Below are positions 26,271 to 35,538 of a stretch of 64,000 bases of DNA, one piece after another. A program made the translations under genes and the position numbers. Within the stretch, counting starts at the first letter, position 1, and every line of letters starts with the position of its first letter. This stretch comes from Spirosoma sp. KCTC 42546 (GTDB lineage Bacteria; Bacteroidota; Bacteroidia; Cytophagales; Spirosomataceae), in NCBI RefSeq assembly GCF_006965485.1, contig NZ_CP041360.1, positions 6,924,501 through 6,988,500 on the forward strand. The letters are read 5' to 3'. The notes beneath the pieces were generated by a model that was not told the DNA's origin, made no database searches, and was given only the letters and a program-made list of their open reading frames with translations.

Positions 26271-27836
26271 ATGATTCGTATCCTATACATACTCTGTCTG
26301 TTGTTGATTGTTGCCTTCCAACCCGTGCGGGCGCAACTGGAACAGTCATTACGTATTGAAATCCCCTCCGACCCAGACGAAGCTGAATCGTTCGATGTAA
26401 CTCCGCTGAACGAACGGGGTGTCCTGATGACCATTCGGACGGGCGGTTTTTATGATACGACGCCTGCAACACTCAATTTCAAGAAATACGACATTAATCT
26501 AAAATTGCTCTGGCAAACGTCGTTTAAGCAGGATATAAAATATAAATCTGTGTCAACGTACAACAACGACCAGTACGTTTACCACCTTTTCCGTGAATAC
26601 GATACGGATCAGTTTCAATTCCTTCGGCTGCATCTCGATGATGGTGTCATAGAGACATACGAAGGTCGCTTAATCGACCAGTTTGATATTCATCAATTCA
26701 AAGTTATGGGCGGTCAGGCCTATGTGGGTGGCTACCATCACGGGAGGCCCGTTGTCATGGCGTTCTCTTTCTTCGACCAGTCTACTAAGGTCCTGCCTGG
26801 CATGTATGTTAATCGAATGGAAATCAGCAGTCTGGAAATTGATGAAGCCAGACAGGAAGTTAACGTGCTGGTCCACTCGCTTAAGCGTCATTGCAAATTC
26901 TCGATCAGAACCTATAATTACGACAGCAAATTACTCCGCACACTGGATTTCGACGGAGCTGAAAATGCGCTTGTCTCGGGAAAACTGTTACCCGTCAATG
27001 ACCATGAGTCGCTCTTAGTAGGTAACTATTCAACCGACTGCACCCCCTATTCGCAGGGCATTTATGTAACCCGCATTCGACATGGGGAATCTGGCAATAC
27101 CGCTACTGATGAACCGACTACCGAGATTCAGTACATTGAATTCTCACAGCTCCAGAATTTCTTCAATTATTTAAAACCCAATCGTCAGCAAAAGCTGCTG
27201 GCACGGGCAAAAAAGAAGAAAGATGAAGGTAAAGATTACAAATTCCGCTACCGGCTGCTGGTTCACGATTTGCAACCAACGGCTGATGGACTCACATTGG
27301 TAGCCGAAGTATATTTCCCACAATATCGGGGTAGTGCCTTAGGATATGGTGGCTATTTACGTGGAGCCGACCGGTATGAGGGGTATCGGTACACGCACGC
27401 CTTCATCTGCGGCTTCGACAAACAAGGAAAACTCCTTTGGGATAACTGCTTCCCAATTAAAGAACTGCTCAGTACTGACCTGACCGAAATGGTACAGGTA
27501 TCGCAACAGGGCGACCGCATGGTACTAGCTTACCCTAGTGATGGAGAGATTACGACTGAGGTAATTCAGGGGAATAAAATTCTGAAAGAAACTGAGAAGT
27601 TCAAGCTCCTGACCAATGCAGAGAATGAAAAAGTAACGTTCTCAGCGCAGGATAACCTGATGGCGTGGTACGGTCGTCACTTTATAGCCTGTGGTTTTCA
27701 GAAAATTGCTCCATCCAAACACGTTTCCACCCAACGGGAAGTGTTTTACCTGAACAAGCTGACCTATAGCGAGGAAAATCAGCCAGCGAAATCAACCAGC
27801 GTTAAGACCCGAAAAAGCGACGGATCAGAACGATAA
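26271..27836 (+). CDS. Exported protein of unknown function (521 aa)
   Basis: The ATG at 26271 opens a signal peptide (MIRILYILCLLLIVAFQPVRAQ); the longer frame from 26220 translates repeat sequence. The mature part is mostly beta-strand with recurring motifs such as NLKLLWQTSF, GKLLWDNCF and repeated YVYHLFREY/ADVYFPQYR-like strands, compatible with a propeller-like fold, plus a Lys-rich helix (RQQKLLARAKKKKDEGKDYK, near 310). I do not recognise the family. Its last 35 bp overlap the end of the convergent DUF2905 gene. Confidence 0.7.
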   Translation: MIRILYILCLLLIVAFQPVRAQLEQSLRIEIPSDPDEAESFDVTPLNERGVLMTIRTGGFYDTTPATLNFKKYDINLKLLWQTSFKQDIKYKSVSTYNNDQYVYHLFREYDTDQFQFLRLHLDDGVIETYEGRLIDQFDIHQFKVMGGQAYVGGYHHGRPVVMAFSFFDQSTKVLPGMYVNRMEISSLEIDEARQEVNVLVHSLKRHCKFSIRTYNYDSKLLRTLDFDGAENALVSGKLLPVNDHESLLVGNYSTDCTPYSQGIYVTRIRHGESGNTATDEPTTEIQYIEFSQLQNFFNYLKPNRQQKLLARAKKKKDEGKDYKFRYRLLVHDLQPTADGLTLVAEVYFPQYRGSALGYGGYLRGADRYEGYRYTHAFICGFDKQGKLLWDNCFPIKELLSTDLTEMVQVSQQGDRMVLAYPSDGEITTEVIQGNKILKETEKFKLLTNAENEKVTFSAQDNLMAWYGRHFIACGFQKIAPSKHVSTQREVFYLNKLTYSEENQPAKSTSVKTRKSDGSER

Positions 27837-28035
27837 GCAGGTTCAGGATAATACTAACCACAATGCAAGTAACAATAGGAAAATAGAAACCACCCCCATT
27901 TTTCCCTTCTATACGAATATCGCCCGGCAAACGGCCTAACCAGCCTAGTTTGTCGCCAAAAAAGTACACGATCAGGCCAATTAAGACAATGACAGCTCCG
28001 GCTAGTATGATGTATTTACCGATTGATGGGTTCAT
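27802..28035 (-). CDS. DUF2905 membrane protein
   Basis: 77 aa. Two membrane helices (ILAGAVIVLIGLIVYFFG and FPIVTCIVVSIILNLLIVLI) flank the conserved loop LGRLPGDIRIEGKNGGGFYFPI, which is the hallmark of the DUF2905 family (small inner-membrane proteins of unknown function). The gene overlaps the 3' end of the convergent unknown gene by 35 bp, which excludes a terminator between them. Confidence 0.88.
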   Translation of the reverse strand: MNPSIGKYIILAGAVIVLIGLIVYFFGDKLGWLGRLPGDIRIEGKNGGGFYFPIVTCIVVSIILNLLIVLIRRFFGS

Positions 28036-28094
28036 AGTAGTAGAATGACAAAAAACAGGCTTCTAAAATAAATACAATATTAATAACCCCTCAC

Positions 28095-28125
28095 TTGCTT
28101 TTTCGGTAATTTCTCCTTAATTTTG
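28095..28125 (+). promoter_or_regulatory. Promoter of the DEAD-box helicase gene
   Basis: TTG at 28095-28097 (-33) and TAATTTTG at 28118-28125 (matching TANNTTTG) are separated by 20 bp. Predicted transcription start near 28131, leaving a leader of about 350 nt before the helicase ATG. Confidence 0.65.
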
Positions 28126-28130
28126 CACCA

Positions 28131-28479
28131 GATTTTACAAGCGACATCCGTCGCGTCTCTGTTACTCTCCTTTTTACACGCTGAGTTTAGGTCTGACAGA
28201 GCCAATGTACGGATGTACAGGATGGGTTTCTGGGTGGACGCTTCATGAGTGAAGCTTTTGCGCGTGGGCTAATCGTCAATCGGTCGTATCGGTATAAGCC
28301 GCAGAGTCGGCACCGGTCGTTGTTCGTTTCCCCCTTTTGATGAGGGCGGGGGAAAATTGGGTCCTAGTTGGGTCGTTGGGCAGCTTCGTTCGTTGGGCAA
28401 TTCTCGCAATATCGCGCCGTTCACTGGCACACACTCGTCTTCGTTTGGATGATTTATTTTATTTAATCATTTCCAATTA
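28131..28479 (+). promoter_or_regulatory. Long structured 5' leader of the helicase mRNA
   Basis: About 350 nt without an ORF, higher in GC than the promoter region. It includes several short stems (for example GCTTCATGAGTGAAGC at 28230-28245), the repeated word CGTTGGGCA and a G-rich tract around 28350. Long leaders are known for cold-shock RNA helicase genes, where they control stability or translation; a similar role here is inference. Confidence 0.5.
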
Positions 28480-30630
28480 ATGAAAACGAAAACAACCAAA
28501 GCCGTTGATCAAAACGATCTTCTGGATATTGAAAAAGTAGCAGCCGAAATGGCCGCTAGCGCAGTTTCTCCCGTTACTGAAGTTAAAACGGCGAAAGTCC
28601 CTAAAAAGAAAGTTGCTAAACCAGGCATCGAACTTACACCAGAAATCAATGCGGAAGATACTGCCGTTGAGACCGTTGTTGAAGGCATTGCCGATAAAGT
28701 AGTTATCGTTGCGGATGCGCCTGTTACAACGGAAGCTGAAGCAATAACACCCGTTACCACTAACGCTCCCGTAGTGGAAGTGGCTCCTAAAGTTGATCCA
28801 AATCAAATTTTATTCTCTAGTTTAGCTATTTCGCCCGAACTATTACAAGCCGTAACCGACATGGGCTTTATCAGCCCATCGCCGATTCAGGCCGAAGCGA
28901 TTCCACCCATTCTGGCTGGTCGCGATGTGATTGGACAGGCGCAAACCGGAACAGGCAAAACAGCTGCGTTTGGTATTCCTGCACTTGAACTGATTGATGT
29001 TCAGGATCGCTCGGTACAAACGCTGATCCTCTGCCCTACCCGCGAATTAGCGTTACAGGTAGCCGAAGAAATTAAGAAACTGGCCAAACACAAGCGGGGC
29101 GTTCGTATCGAAGCGATCTACGGTGGTGATTCCATCGAACGGCAGATTCGGTCGCTCAAAAGCGGTGTTCATATCGTAATTGGTACGCCAGGTCGTGTTA
29201 TGGATCACATGGAGCGTAACACCCTCAAACTCGACAACGTTAAGATGATGATTCTTGACGAAGCCGATGAGATGCTGGACATGGGCTTCCGTGAAGATAT
29301 TGAAAGCATTTTACAGGACATGCCCGAAGAACGGCAGACGATCCTGTTCTCGGCCACGATGTCGAAACCAATTATGCAGATCACGCAAAAATTCCTGCAG
29401 GATCCTGTGCTGGTGAAAGTGGTTAAGAAAGAATTGACCAACATCAACATTGAGCAGGTCTATTTTGAAGTGAAACCAAAAGCGAAAGTTGAGGTAATGT
29501 GCCGTCTGATCGACATGTACGACCTGAAACTGCTGCTGGTATTCTGTAACACCAAACGTAAGGTTGACGAAATCGTAGAAGATCTGCAAATCCGTGGTTA
29601 TCAGGCAGAAGGCTTGCATGGTGATCTGCGCCAGTCGCAACGGACCAACGTAATGAGCAAGTTCCGGGCCGGTACAACCAGTATTCTGGTAGCTACCGAC
29701 GTAGCCGCTCGGGGTATCGACGTTGACGATGTAGATGCCGTTATTAACTTCGACATTCCGCTCGACGAAGAATATTATGTACACCGCATTGGCCGGACGG
29801 GCCGCGCTGGCAAATCGGGCCGGGCGTTCTCGATGGTGGGTCGCGATGAGAAATATCGTTTCCGCGAAATTCAGTCGTACACGAAAGTACGGGTTGAAAA
29901 AGGTGTAATCCCATCCTTTGAAGATATCGTTGGTGTGCGTAAGGCTCGTTTCATCGAGCAATTGCAAGAGACGATTAAGGAAAGCAAAGACCTGAATCTG
30001 TACGACGATTTACTGACGCAACTGCATCATACCGGCTTCTCGACCGAACAGATCGTAGCAGCCCTGGTGAAACGCAGCATGGGTCTGGAGAAAAACGAAT
30101 TCGCTGATCAAAATCTAGGCCTTGAAGATGATCGCCGTCGTGAAGAACGAGGTCGTGGAAATGACCGTTACGCTGATCGTGGACGCGGTGAAGGCGGTGG
30201 CCGTTTCGAGGACCGTCGGGGTGGTGGCAATCGCTTTGGCGAACGCGACGACCGGGGGGCACGTTTTGGCCGTAATGACGGACCAGAGCGCCCACGTTTT
30301 GCCGATCGGGATCGTAATGAGCGTTCAGGCCGTGATGGTGAGCGCAAGCCTTATTTCGATCGGGACGACAAACGGGTTCCCCGCGAGCGTGAAGCCAATA
30401 TGACCCGCCTGATGGTGAGCATTGGCCGCAAGGACTTCGTTCGTCCGGGCGATATTGTAGGTGCCATTGCCGGTGAAGCCAATATTCCAGGCAACAGCAT
30501 CGGAAGCATCGACATCTTCGACAAATTCACGTATGTGGACGTACCGAAAGATGTTGCCAACCGCGTTGTTGACGTAATGGAAGGGAACACGATTAAAGGT
30601 CGCCGGGTAAATATTGAAATTGCACGGTAA
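28480..30630 (+). CDS. deaD: DEAD-box RNA helicase (DeaD/CsdA type) with C-terminal RNA-binding domain
   Basis: 716 aa. A low-complexity Lys/Val/Ala/Glu N-terminal extension of about 105 residues is followed by the helicase core: Q motif (SPSPIQAEAIPP), Walker A AQTGTGKT (154-161), PTRELALQ, DEAD at 260-263, SAT near 292, and the second RecA domain with HGDLRQSQR, VATDVAARGIDV and HRIGRTGRAGK. Residues about 549-630 form a disordered Arg/Asp/Gly-rich tail (RGRGEGGGRFEDRRGGG). The last 75 residues (MTRLMVSIGRKD...) match the DbpA-type RNA-binding domain. Role: unwinding of structured RNA in ribosome assembly and mRNA decay, often at low temperature. Preceded by a promoter with a long leader and followed by a terminator. 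Confidence 0.95.
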   Translation: MKTKTTKAVDQNDLLDIEKVAAEMAASAVSPVTEVKTAKVPKKKVAKPGIELTPEINAEDTAVETVVEGIADKVVIVADAPVTTEAEAITPVTTNAPVVEVAPKVDPNQILFSSLAISPELLQAVTDMGFISPSPIQAEAIPPILAGRDVIGQAQTGTGKTAAFGIPALELIDVQDRSVQTLILCPTRELALQVAEEIKKLAKHKRGVRIEAIYGGDSIERQIRSLKSGVHIVIGTPGRVMDHMERNTLKLDNVKMMILDEADEMLDMGFREDIESILQDMPEERQTILFSATMSKPIMQITQKFLQDPVLVKVVKKELTNINIEQVYFEVKPKAKVEVMCRLIDMYDLKLLLVFCNTKRKVDEIVEDLQIRGYQAEGLHGDLRQSQRTNVMSKFRAGTTSILVATDVAARGIDVDDVDAVINFDIPLDEEYYVHRIGRTGRAGKSGRAFSMVGRDEKYRFREIQSYTKVRVEKGVIPSFEDIVGVRKARFIEQLQETIKESKDLNLYDDLLTQLHHTGFSTEQIVAALVKRSMGLEKNEFADQNLGLEDDRRREERGRGNDRYADRGRGEGGGRFEDRRGGGNRFGERDDRGARFGRNDGPERPRFADRDRNERSGRDGERKPYFDRDDKRVPREREANMTRLMVSIGRKDFVRPGDIVGAIAGEANIPGNSIGSIDIFDKFTYVDVPKDVANRVVDVMEGNTIKGRRVNIEIAR

Positions 30631-30650
30631 GCACTAATTTCTGAGTTCAT

Positions 30651-30692
30651 AAAAAACGCCAGGCTGTTTCGACAGCCTGGCGTTTTTGTTTT
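30651..30692 (+). terminator. Intrinsic terminator after the helicase gene
   Basis: Stem ACGCCAGGCTG/CAGCCTGGCGT with loop TTTCGA, preceded by A-run and followed by TTTTTGTTTTT. A textbook terminator starting 21 bp after the stop, which could also serve the opposite strand. Confidence 0.95.
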
Positions 30693-30755
30693 TATCAATT
30701 TGAAGATCCTACCGATGCAACGTCTTGACTGTAGCCTTGTCTTTGTGAGTAAGTA

Positions 30756-30814
30756 GCGTGGAGCACGGTGCATGGAGTTAGGTTTAACCCCGCTCCATGC
30801 ACCGTGCTCCACGC
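30756..30814. repeat. Inverted repeat, 22-bp perfect arms, GTGGAGCACGGTGCATGGAG type
   Basis: Arms 30756-30777 and 30793-30814 are exact reverse complements. It lies between the helicase terminator and the ABC permease start (30829). The arms hold internally similar words (GTGGAGCAC, GTGCATGGAG). Confidence 0.92.
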
Positions 30815-30828
30815 CAAACCCCAAACAT

Positions 30829-33198
30829 ATGCTACGCAGCTACATCAAAATCGCCTGGCGCAACCTCTGGAAAAACAAGACGTTCTCCTTCATCAACATT
30901 CTGGGACTTGCCTTAGGTATGGCCTGTAGCCTGCTCATTATGATCTGGGTACAGGATGAACGACATATGGACAGGTTCCATAAAAACGATAGTCGTCTTT
31001 ACCGGGTGATGGAAAATCAACACTACACGGGCGTTGTCAATACGTTTGCTTCCACACCGGGCATTCTAGCCGAAAACATCGTTAAAGACATTCCAGAGAT
31101 CCAGATGGCCAGCCAGATGCTTTGGGAGAATACCCCCTTATTTACAGTGGGGAATACCTTTGAGAAAGAAAAAGGACGCTTTGTACAGGGAGATTTTTTG
31201 ACGATGTTCTCATTTCCACTCAAAGAAGGCAACCCCAAAACAGCACTCAAACGCCCCGATGGACTGGTCATCTCCCAGAAACTAGCCGACAAATATTTTA
31301 AAGGGCAGGACCCAATGGGCAAAACTGTTCGGATTGACAATACCGACGATGTAATGGTAACCGGCATATTGGCCGACATGCCAGAATCGTCCTCGCTGAA
31401 GTTCGATTTCCTGATGAGCTATGACCGCTGGCAAAAAACCAATAAATGGGCAAGAGAATGGGGGAACAATGGTCCCCGCTGTTATGTATTACTGGCCCAG
31501 AATGCATCTGTCGATAAGGTAAATGCCAAGATTAAAACCTACATCAAGACTAAGAACAAAAACAGTAATGTTGAGCTGTTTCTGCAAAATTACGGTGAGT
31601 CGTACCTGTATTCGAATTGGGATGCGGGCAAGCAAAACGGAGGCCGGATCGAGTACGTAAAAACATTCTCCATTGTCGCCATTTTTATTCTGGCCATTGC
31701 CTGCATCAATTTCATGAACCTAGCCACGGCTCGCTCTGTCAAACGATCCAAAGAAGTGGGGGTTAGGAAAGTAGTTGGCGCTTACAGAAACAGCCTGATT
31801 GGTCAATTCCTTGGTGAGTCGATGCTCATCACTCTGCTATCCCTGGTATTCTCGGTGTTGATCGTTCTGCTCATATTACCCGTCTTTAATACCCTAACTG
31901 AGAAGCACCTTTCGCTCGATTTTTCCAATCCCACATTCCTATTGCTACTTCTTGCGTTAGCGGTTCTAACAGGTCTTGTATCGGGAAGTTATCCCGCTCT
32001 GTTTATGTCGTCGTTGAATCCCGTGGTCATCCTGAAAGGAGCGCTGAAATTTAAAGCGAGTGCTACCTATTTTCGCAAGGGGTTGGTAGTCCTTCAGTTT
32101 GGGCTTTCCATCATGCTGATTTTGGGTACCATTGTCGTATATCGCCAGATTCAGTTTATTCAAACCAAAAATCTCGGCTACGACCGCGAAGGGCTGCTTT
32201 ATATGCCGTTAGAAGGAGATTTAGCCAAAAATTTCCAAACGTTCCGGCAGGAATTGGAACGAGAACCGGGCATTAAGTCGGTCACCTGTGCTCAATCGGA
32301 CCCACTCGAAGTAGGTAGTTCGACGCAGGGCGTTAAGTGGCCTGGAAAAGATACCACCCAACTGATACTCTTCAGCCAGAATGCTATTTCGTACGATTAT
32401 GTAAAAACGATGGGCATTAAACTGCTCGATGGTCGCGACTTTTCGCCCGACTTTAGCACCGACACAAGCAACTACCTCATTAACGAAGCCGCTGCCCGAA
32501 AAATGGGTTACAAAACACCCGTGGGCAAGGAAATGACCATGTGGGATAAAAAAGGAAAGATCATTGGCCTAATGAAAGACTTTCACTATAACTCCCTTCA
32601 TTCGGCCATTGAACCATTGATTTTACATTTACAGCGTGGCGTCAATGATACAACCAATTACTGGGGAAGTGTATTAGTCCGCACACAAGCGGGGCAAACG
32701 AAACAGGCTGTCGCGAGTCTGGAAGCTAGTTTTAAGAAATTCAATCCGCACTTCCCGTTCAAATACTCCTTTACCGATCAGGAATTCGCGAACTTGTACA
32801 AGGCAGAAAACACGGTTAGCAAGCTTTCAAGTTATTTTGCTTTTCTGGCCATTTTCATTTCCTGCCTGGGCCTGTTTGGATTAGCCACGTTCACCGCCGA
32901 GCAACGTACGAAAGAAATTGGCATTCGAAAAGTACTGGGGGCCAGCGTTCCCAACCTCATCGGCATGTTGTCGAAAGAGTTCATTCTCTTAGTGCTACTG
33001 GCAGCCTTCATTGCGTTTCCGCTGGGTTGGTATTTTTTAAGCGGCTGGCTCGAAAAATACGCTTATCGGATCAACCTGGAGTGGTGGTATTTTCTCGTAG
33101 CCATCATGTCGGCGGTACTGATCGCCTTGTTCACCGTTAGTTTCCAAAGCATCAAAGCTGCGCTGATGGACCCGGTGAAGAGTTTACGAACCGAATAA
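30829..33198 (+). CDS. MacB/FtsX-type ABC transporter permease
   Basis: 789 aa from the ATG at 30829; the longer frame from 30772 would translate the hairpin. Two halves, each with a MacB-like periplasmic core domain and FtsX-like helices: N-terminal IKIAWRNLWKNKTFSFINILGLALGMA, a periplasmic part, three helices about 290-440, a second TM segment (FRKGLVVLQFGLSIMLILGTIVVY) and periplasmic part, and C-terminal helices with RTKEIGIRKVLGASVPNLIGML, the typical coupling motif that contacts the ATPase. This architecture is common in Bacteroidota and is often linked to antimicrobial export or lipoprotein trafficking. No ABC ATPase gene is adjacent. Confidence 0.9.
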   Translation: MLRSYIKIAWRNLWKNKTFSFINILGLALGMACSLLIMIWVQDERHMDRFHKNDSRLYRVMENQHYTGVVNTFASTPGILAENIVKDIPEIQMASQMLWENTPLFTVGNTFEKEKGRFVQGDFLTMFSFPLKEGNPKTALKRPDGLVISQKLADKYFKGQDPMGKTVRIDNTDDVMVTGILADMPESSSLKFDFLMSYDRWQKTNKWAREWGNNGPRCYVLLAQNASVDKVNAKIKTYIKTKNKNSNVELFLQNYGESYLYSNWDAGKQNGGRIEYVKTFSIVAIFILAIACINFMNLATARSVKRSKEVGVRKVVGAYRNSLIGQFLGESMLITLLSLVFSVLIVLLILPVFNTLTEKHLSLDFSNPTFLLLLLALAVLTGLVSGSYPALFMSSLNPVVILKGALKFKASATYFRKGLVVLQFGLSIMLILGTIVVYRQIQFIQTKNLGYDREGLLYMPLEGDLAKNFQTFRQELEREPGIKSVTCAQSDPLEVGSSTQGVKWPGKDTTQLILFSQNAISYDYVKTMGIKLLDGRDFSPDFSTDTSNYLINEAAARKMGYKTPVGKEMTMWDKKGKIIGLMKDFHYNSLHSAIEPLILHLQRGVNDTTNYWGSVLVRTQAGQTKQAVASLEASFKKFNPHFPFKYSFTDQEFANLYKAENTVSKLSSYFAFLAIFISCLGLFGLATFTAEQRTKEIGIRKVLGASVPNLIGMLSKEFILLVLLAAFIAFPLGWYFLSGWLEKYAYRINLEWWYFLVAIMSAVLIALFTVSFQSIKAALMDPVKSLRTE

Positions 33199-33199
33199 T

Positions 33200-33225
33200 G
33201 TAGAGACGCAAGTATGCGTCTCTAC
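33200..33225. repeat. Hairpin GTAGAGACGCA between two convergent genes
   Basis: Arms GTAGAGACGCA (33200-33210) and TGCGTCTCTAC (33215-33225) with a 4-nt loop. It begins 2 nt after the permease stop and contains the stop codon of the convergent gene (33222-33224). The stem word also occurs in the cluster at 16165-16346. Confidence 0.88.
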
Positions 33226-34583
33226 TCGTAATAATAGCCGAAGATGATTCCCATTTCATCCTCGCTGGTCAGGCCAAAACTGACAGCTTTCGTTGTGGTG
33301 TTGTTGTACGTAATTTCGGAAGTGAGCCCTTCGCCTTTCAGTAGGCTGATGGGCGTTGCGAACGTGATTATATCAGGATGTTCCCAGTCCGTTGAGGTAT
33401 AAACCACCTCACCGTCACGCGTGCCGCCTTTGATTTTTATGACAAACTTCTCACCTAGCTTGTGCATATGAGAGGTTAGCGTCAGAACCTTACGAGGCTT
33501 ATCGAACGTAAATGATTTCGTCATTGTAACGCGCGTATTGGCCGGAAGCGTAAGATTTGTATTACTCAGATTTAGGGTCTGCACAACCTTCTGTACAGTC
33601 GACTTATCAACTGTGTACAAATTTATCTGTGCTTCGCCTTTCATAACTGTTGTCGTTTTATTGACAAAGTGCGAATTCAGATCGAGCGATGCTCCAGCCG
33701 GAATAAGCAGAGCGGTTCCGGCCGGAAACACATAATCCTGATACTGAGCCTGCGAACCAGCGAAATACACATGGTTCGACATGGAAATAGCCGTCAATAG
33801 ATTAAGTGAATTATCCGGGTTACGGAGATCACGAATGTCATTTAGATTCGGGAGGGTACTTTTATTCTGAAAATCGTACGCAACAAAATGGTGGCTTCCA
33901 CTGCGCATCTTGGTTTCGTACCGATTCACATAAATGTCCTGCGTATTACCAACCAGCCGACGCGTAAATAGCTCCCGCTCAAAGTTTGGCTGGATATCGA
34001 ACAAAGGTACAGCCATCTGAAAACCCACTCCAACTGCCGGAACGGGTAAGGGTTCATAGGTAGTTACCGTAATCGTTTTATCATCTAACAATTTGGCATC
34101 GGCTACACTGTCTGTCTTAGGCGCTCCCGCTTCAATCCAACGCCGAACAAACTCAATTTGCCCATCAGGTAGGGTTGCACCACCTAACGGCATTGGATTA
34201 CCATACTGCTTCCCCGAATGGTGACCAGCCGAAATATTCAATTTATGGTATAGTAAGCTTTCCAGCGATGCAAACGCTTTTACCCGCTTGAGACCATCTG
34301 CTTTGGCATCACTATTTTTAGGATCAACGCCCACTAAGTTTTCGTAAGCGACACCCGCAGCCAGTACAAGCCCATGTTGGATGAATGTGGCGTCTTTTTC
34401 GGACAAATGGCAGCCCGATGTAGCGCAGGAAGGGGTTAGTATCTTCTGCTGAATCAGATCGAAAGAGGCCATTTTAGCAGGATCTGGAGAGTCTGTAGCC
34501 GATTTAGTACAAGACACCAGATTCAGCAGCACAGCCGAAACACCAATACTCAGGCCTAAGCGCGTATAAGTCAGGAAGTTCAT
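33222..34583 (-). CDS. Lipoprotein with cytochrome-like N-terminus and copper type II monooxygenase-like C-terminus
   Basis: 453 aa from the ATG at 34583 (the ORF extends to a GTG at 34598). Lipobox LNLVSC after a hydrophobic segment. Residues about 40-150 contain CATSGCH, a C-x4-CH pattern like the planctomycete/myxobacterial cytochrome-type domains, plus GNPMPLGGATLPDGQIEFVRRWIEAGAP, the Met-containing region that follows such heme sites. The rest resembles the tandem jelly-roll of copper type II, ascorbate-dependent monooxygenases: SGSHHFVAYDF (His pair, first copper) and LTSHMHKLGEKF (HMH, second copper). Likely anchored on the periplasmic face or the surface. The reaction is unknown; heme attachment through C-x4-CH is uncertain. 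Confidence 0.75.
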   Translation of the reverse strand: MNFLTYTRLGLSIGVSAVLLNLVSCTKSATDSPDPAKMASFDLIQQKILTPSCATSGCHLSEKDATFIQHGLVLAAGVAYENLVGVDPKNSDAKADGLKRVKAFASLESLLYHKLNISAGHHSGKQYGNPMPLGGATLPDGQIEFVRRWIEAGAPKTDSVADAKLLDDKTITVTTYEPLPVPAVGVGFQMAVPLFDIQPNFERELFTRRLVGNTQDIYVNRYETKMRSGSHHFVAYDFQNKSTLPNLNDIRDLRNPDNSLNLLTAISMSNHVYFAGSQAQYQDYVFPAGTALLIPAGASLDLNSHFVNKTTTVMKGEAQINLYTVDKSTVQKVVQTLNLSNTNLTLPANTRVTMTKSFTFDKPRKVLTLTSHMHKLGEKFVIKIKGGTRDGEVVYTSTDWEHPDIITFATPISLLKGEGLTSEITYNNTTTKAVSFGLTSEDEMGIIFGYYYE

Positions 34584-34651
34584 AATTGGTTTAGGCACAA
34601 ATGTCCTTTCGAAAGATAACGTAATTCGAAAGAATTTCCGTTAACTATTCA

Positions 34652-35431
34652 TTAAAACTGTAGGACAAAATCCTGTTTCGGCTGTTCCTGCCGAAAGAAA
34701 ACCAAGCCTACCCAGAACAAATCAACGGTTACGCTGACGCTTGAGTGTGCTTTTATATAGGCCCATGCCTGCTCCATTTCTGCCGACCAATGAATGTCGT
34801 CGAATACAAAAACGGTATCATTATGGATATTCGTCAGGCATGTTTCAAAATAACGTACAGTGGGTTCGTAGCGGTGATTGGCATCGAAAAAGACAAAGTC
34901 AATTGGCGCTAGGTTGACCACCGCAGAAGCCAGTGTTTCGTCTAGGTTACCCACAACGATATCCACATTCTGAACACCTAAGTGGGTGAAATTCTGCCGG
35001 GCAATGGCCGCGGTTTCCGGGCAACCTTCAAACGTGAGTACATGCCCATTGCATGATTTTGTCGCTTCGGCCAGATAAGCGGTCGTCATCCCCAATGATG
35101 TCCCCAGATCAACAATTGTCTTCGACTGAAACCGCTGAATAAGCCGGAATAACAACCGACCAAAGCGGGCGGGCTTCTGGGAATTACGGGCAATATCACC
35201 AATCGTCCGTTGGCGGGATGGATTCACTTTAGAACCCGCACCAAAATCAGCAATCGTAATGAGCTGTTTGCTCTTACGAAGTTCCTTTCGTAGTGCCTGA
35301 ATAGGGGTAAATACCGTATTCGAAGCCCGTTTAGCCCGAATAACCTCTGTGTATAAGGAAAAGAGAAAAGGGGAATGAAGCGAATGTTCGTCGCGGGCGC
35401 GACTTAGGTAACGAAGATAAGCGGTAATCAA
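34652..35431 (-). CDS. Class I SAM-dependent methyltransferase
   Basis: 259 aa. Rossmann-like fold with motif I TIVDLGTSLGMTTAYLAEA, motif II acid in VLTFEGCPETAAIAR, motif III VDIVVGNLDE and motif IV IDFVFFDANHRYEPTVRYF; VFVFDDIHWSAEMEQAW follows. The FFDANHRY/VFDDIHW pattern recalls O-methyltransferases of the catechol/caffeoyl-CoA type (metal-binding Asp). The substrate is unknown. It follows apaG on the same strand, with a hairpin between them ending 1 nt before this start. Confidence 0.85.
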   Translation of the reverse strand: MITAYLRYLSRARDEHSLHSPFLFSLYTEVIRAKRASNTVFTPIQALRKELRKSKQLITIADFGAGSKVNPSRQRTIGDIARNSQKPARFGRLLFRLIQRFQSKTIVDLGTSLGMTTAYLAEATKSCNGHVLTFEGCPETAAIARQNFTHLGVQNVDIVVGNLDETLASAVVNLAPIDFVFFDANHRYEPTVRYFETCLTNIHNDTVFVFDDIHWSAEMEQAWAYIKAHSSVSVTVDLFWVGLVFFRQEQPKQDFVLQF

Positions 35432-35537
35432 AATGAATAATAGATAATGACTAATGGATAATGAAGGCTAGCAGCTCTACATGAATGTCAATGGAGCCAA
35501 TCATTACTCATTGACCATTGTTCATTATCCATTGTAC
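35432..35537. repeat. Imperfect inverted repeat of ATTCATTATCCATT words
   Basis: Exact 13-bp arms AATGGATAATGAA (35453-35465) and TTCATTATCCATT (35521-35533) sit inside a longer imperfect stem of AATGAATAATAGATAATGA words. It fills the whole space between the apaG stop (2 nt) and the methyltransferase start (1 nt). Same word family as 1581-1670. Confidence 0.83.
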
Positions 35538-35538
35538 A

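Noticed and set aside
28131..28479. Known riboswitch in the helicase leader
   Set aside because: I could not match it to a known aptamer by eye; only described as a structured leader.
29311..29967. 218-codon ORF antisense to the DEAD-box helicase
   Set aside because: Inside a conserved helicase core; no independent signal or motif.
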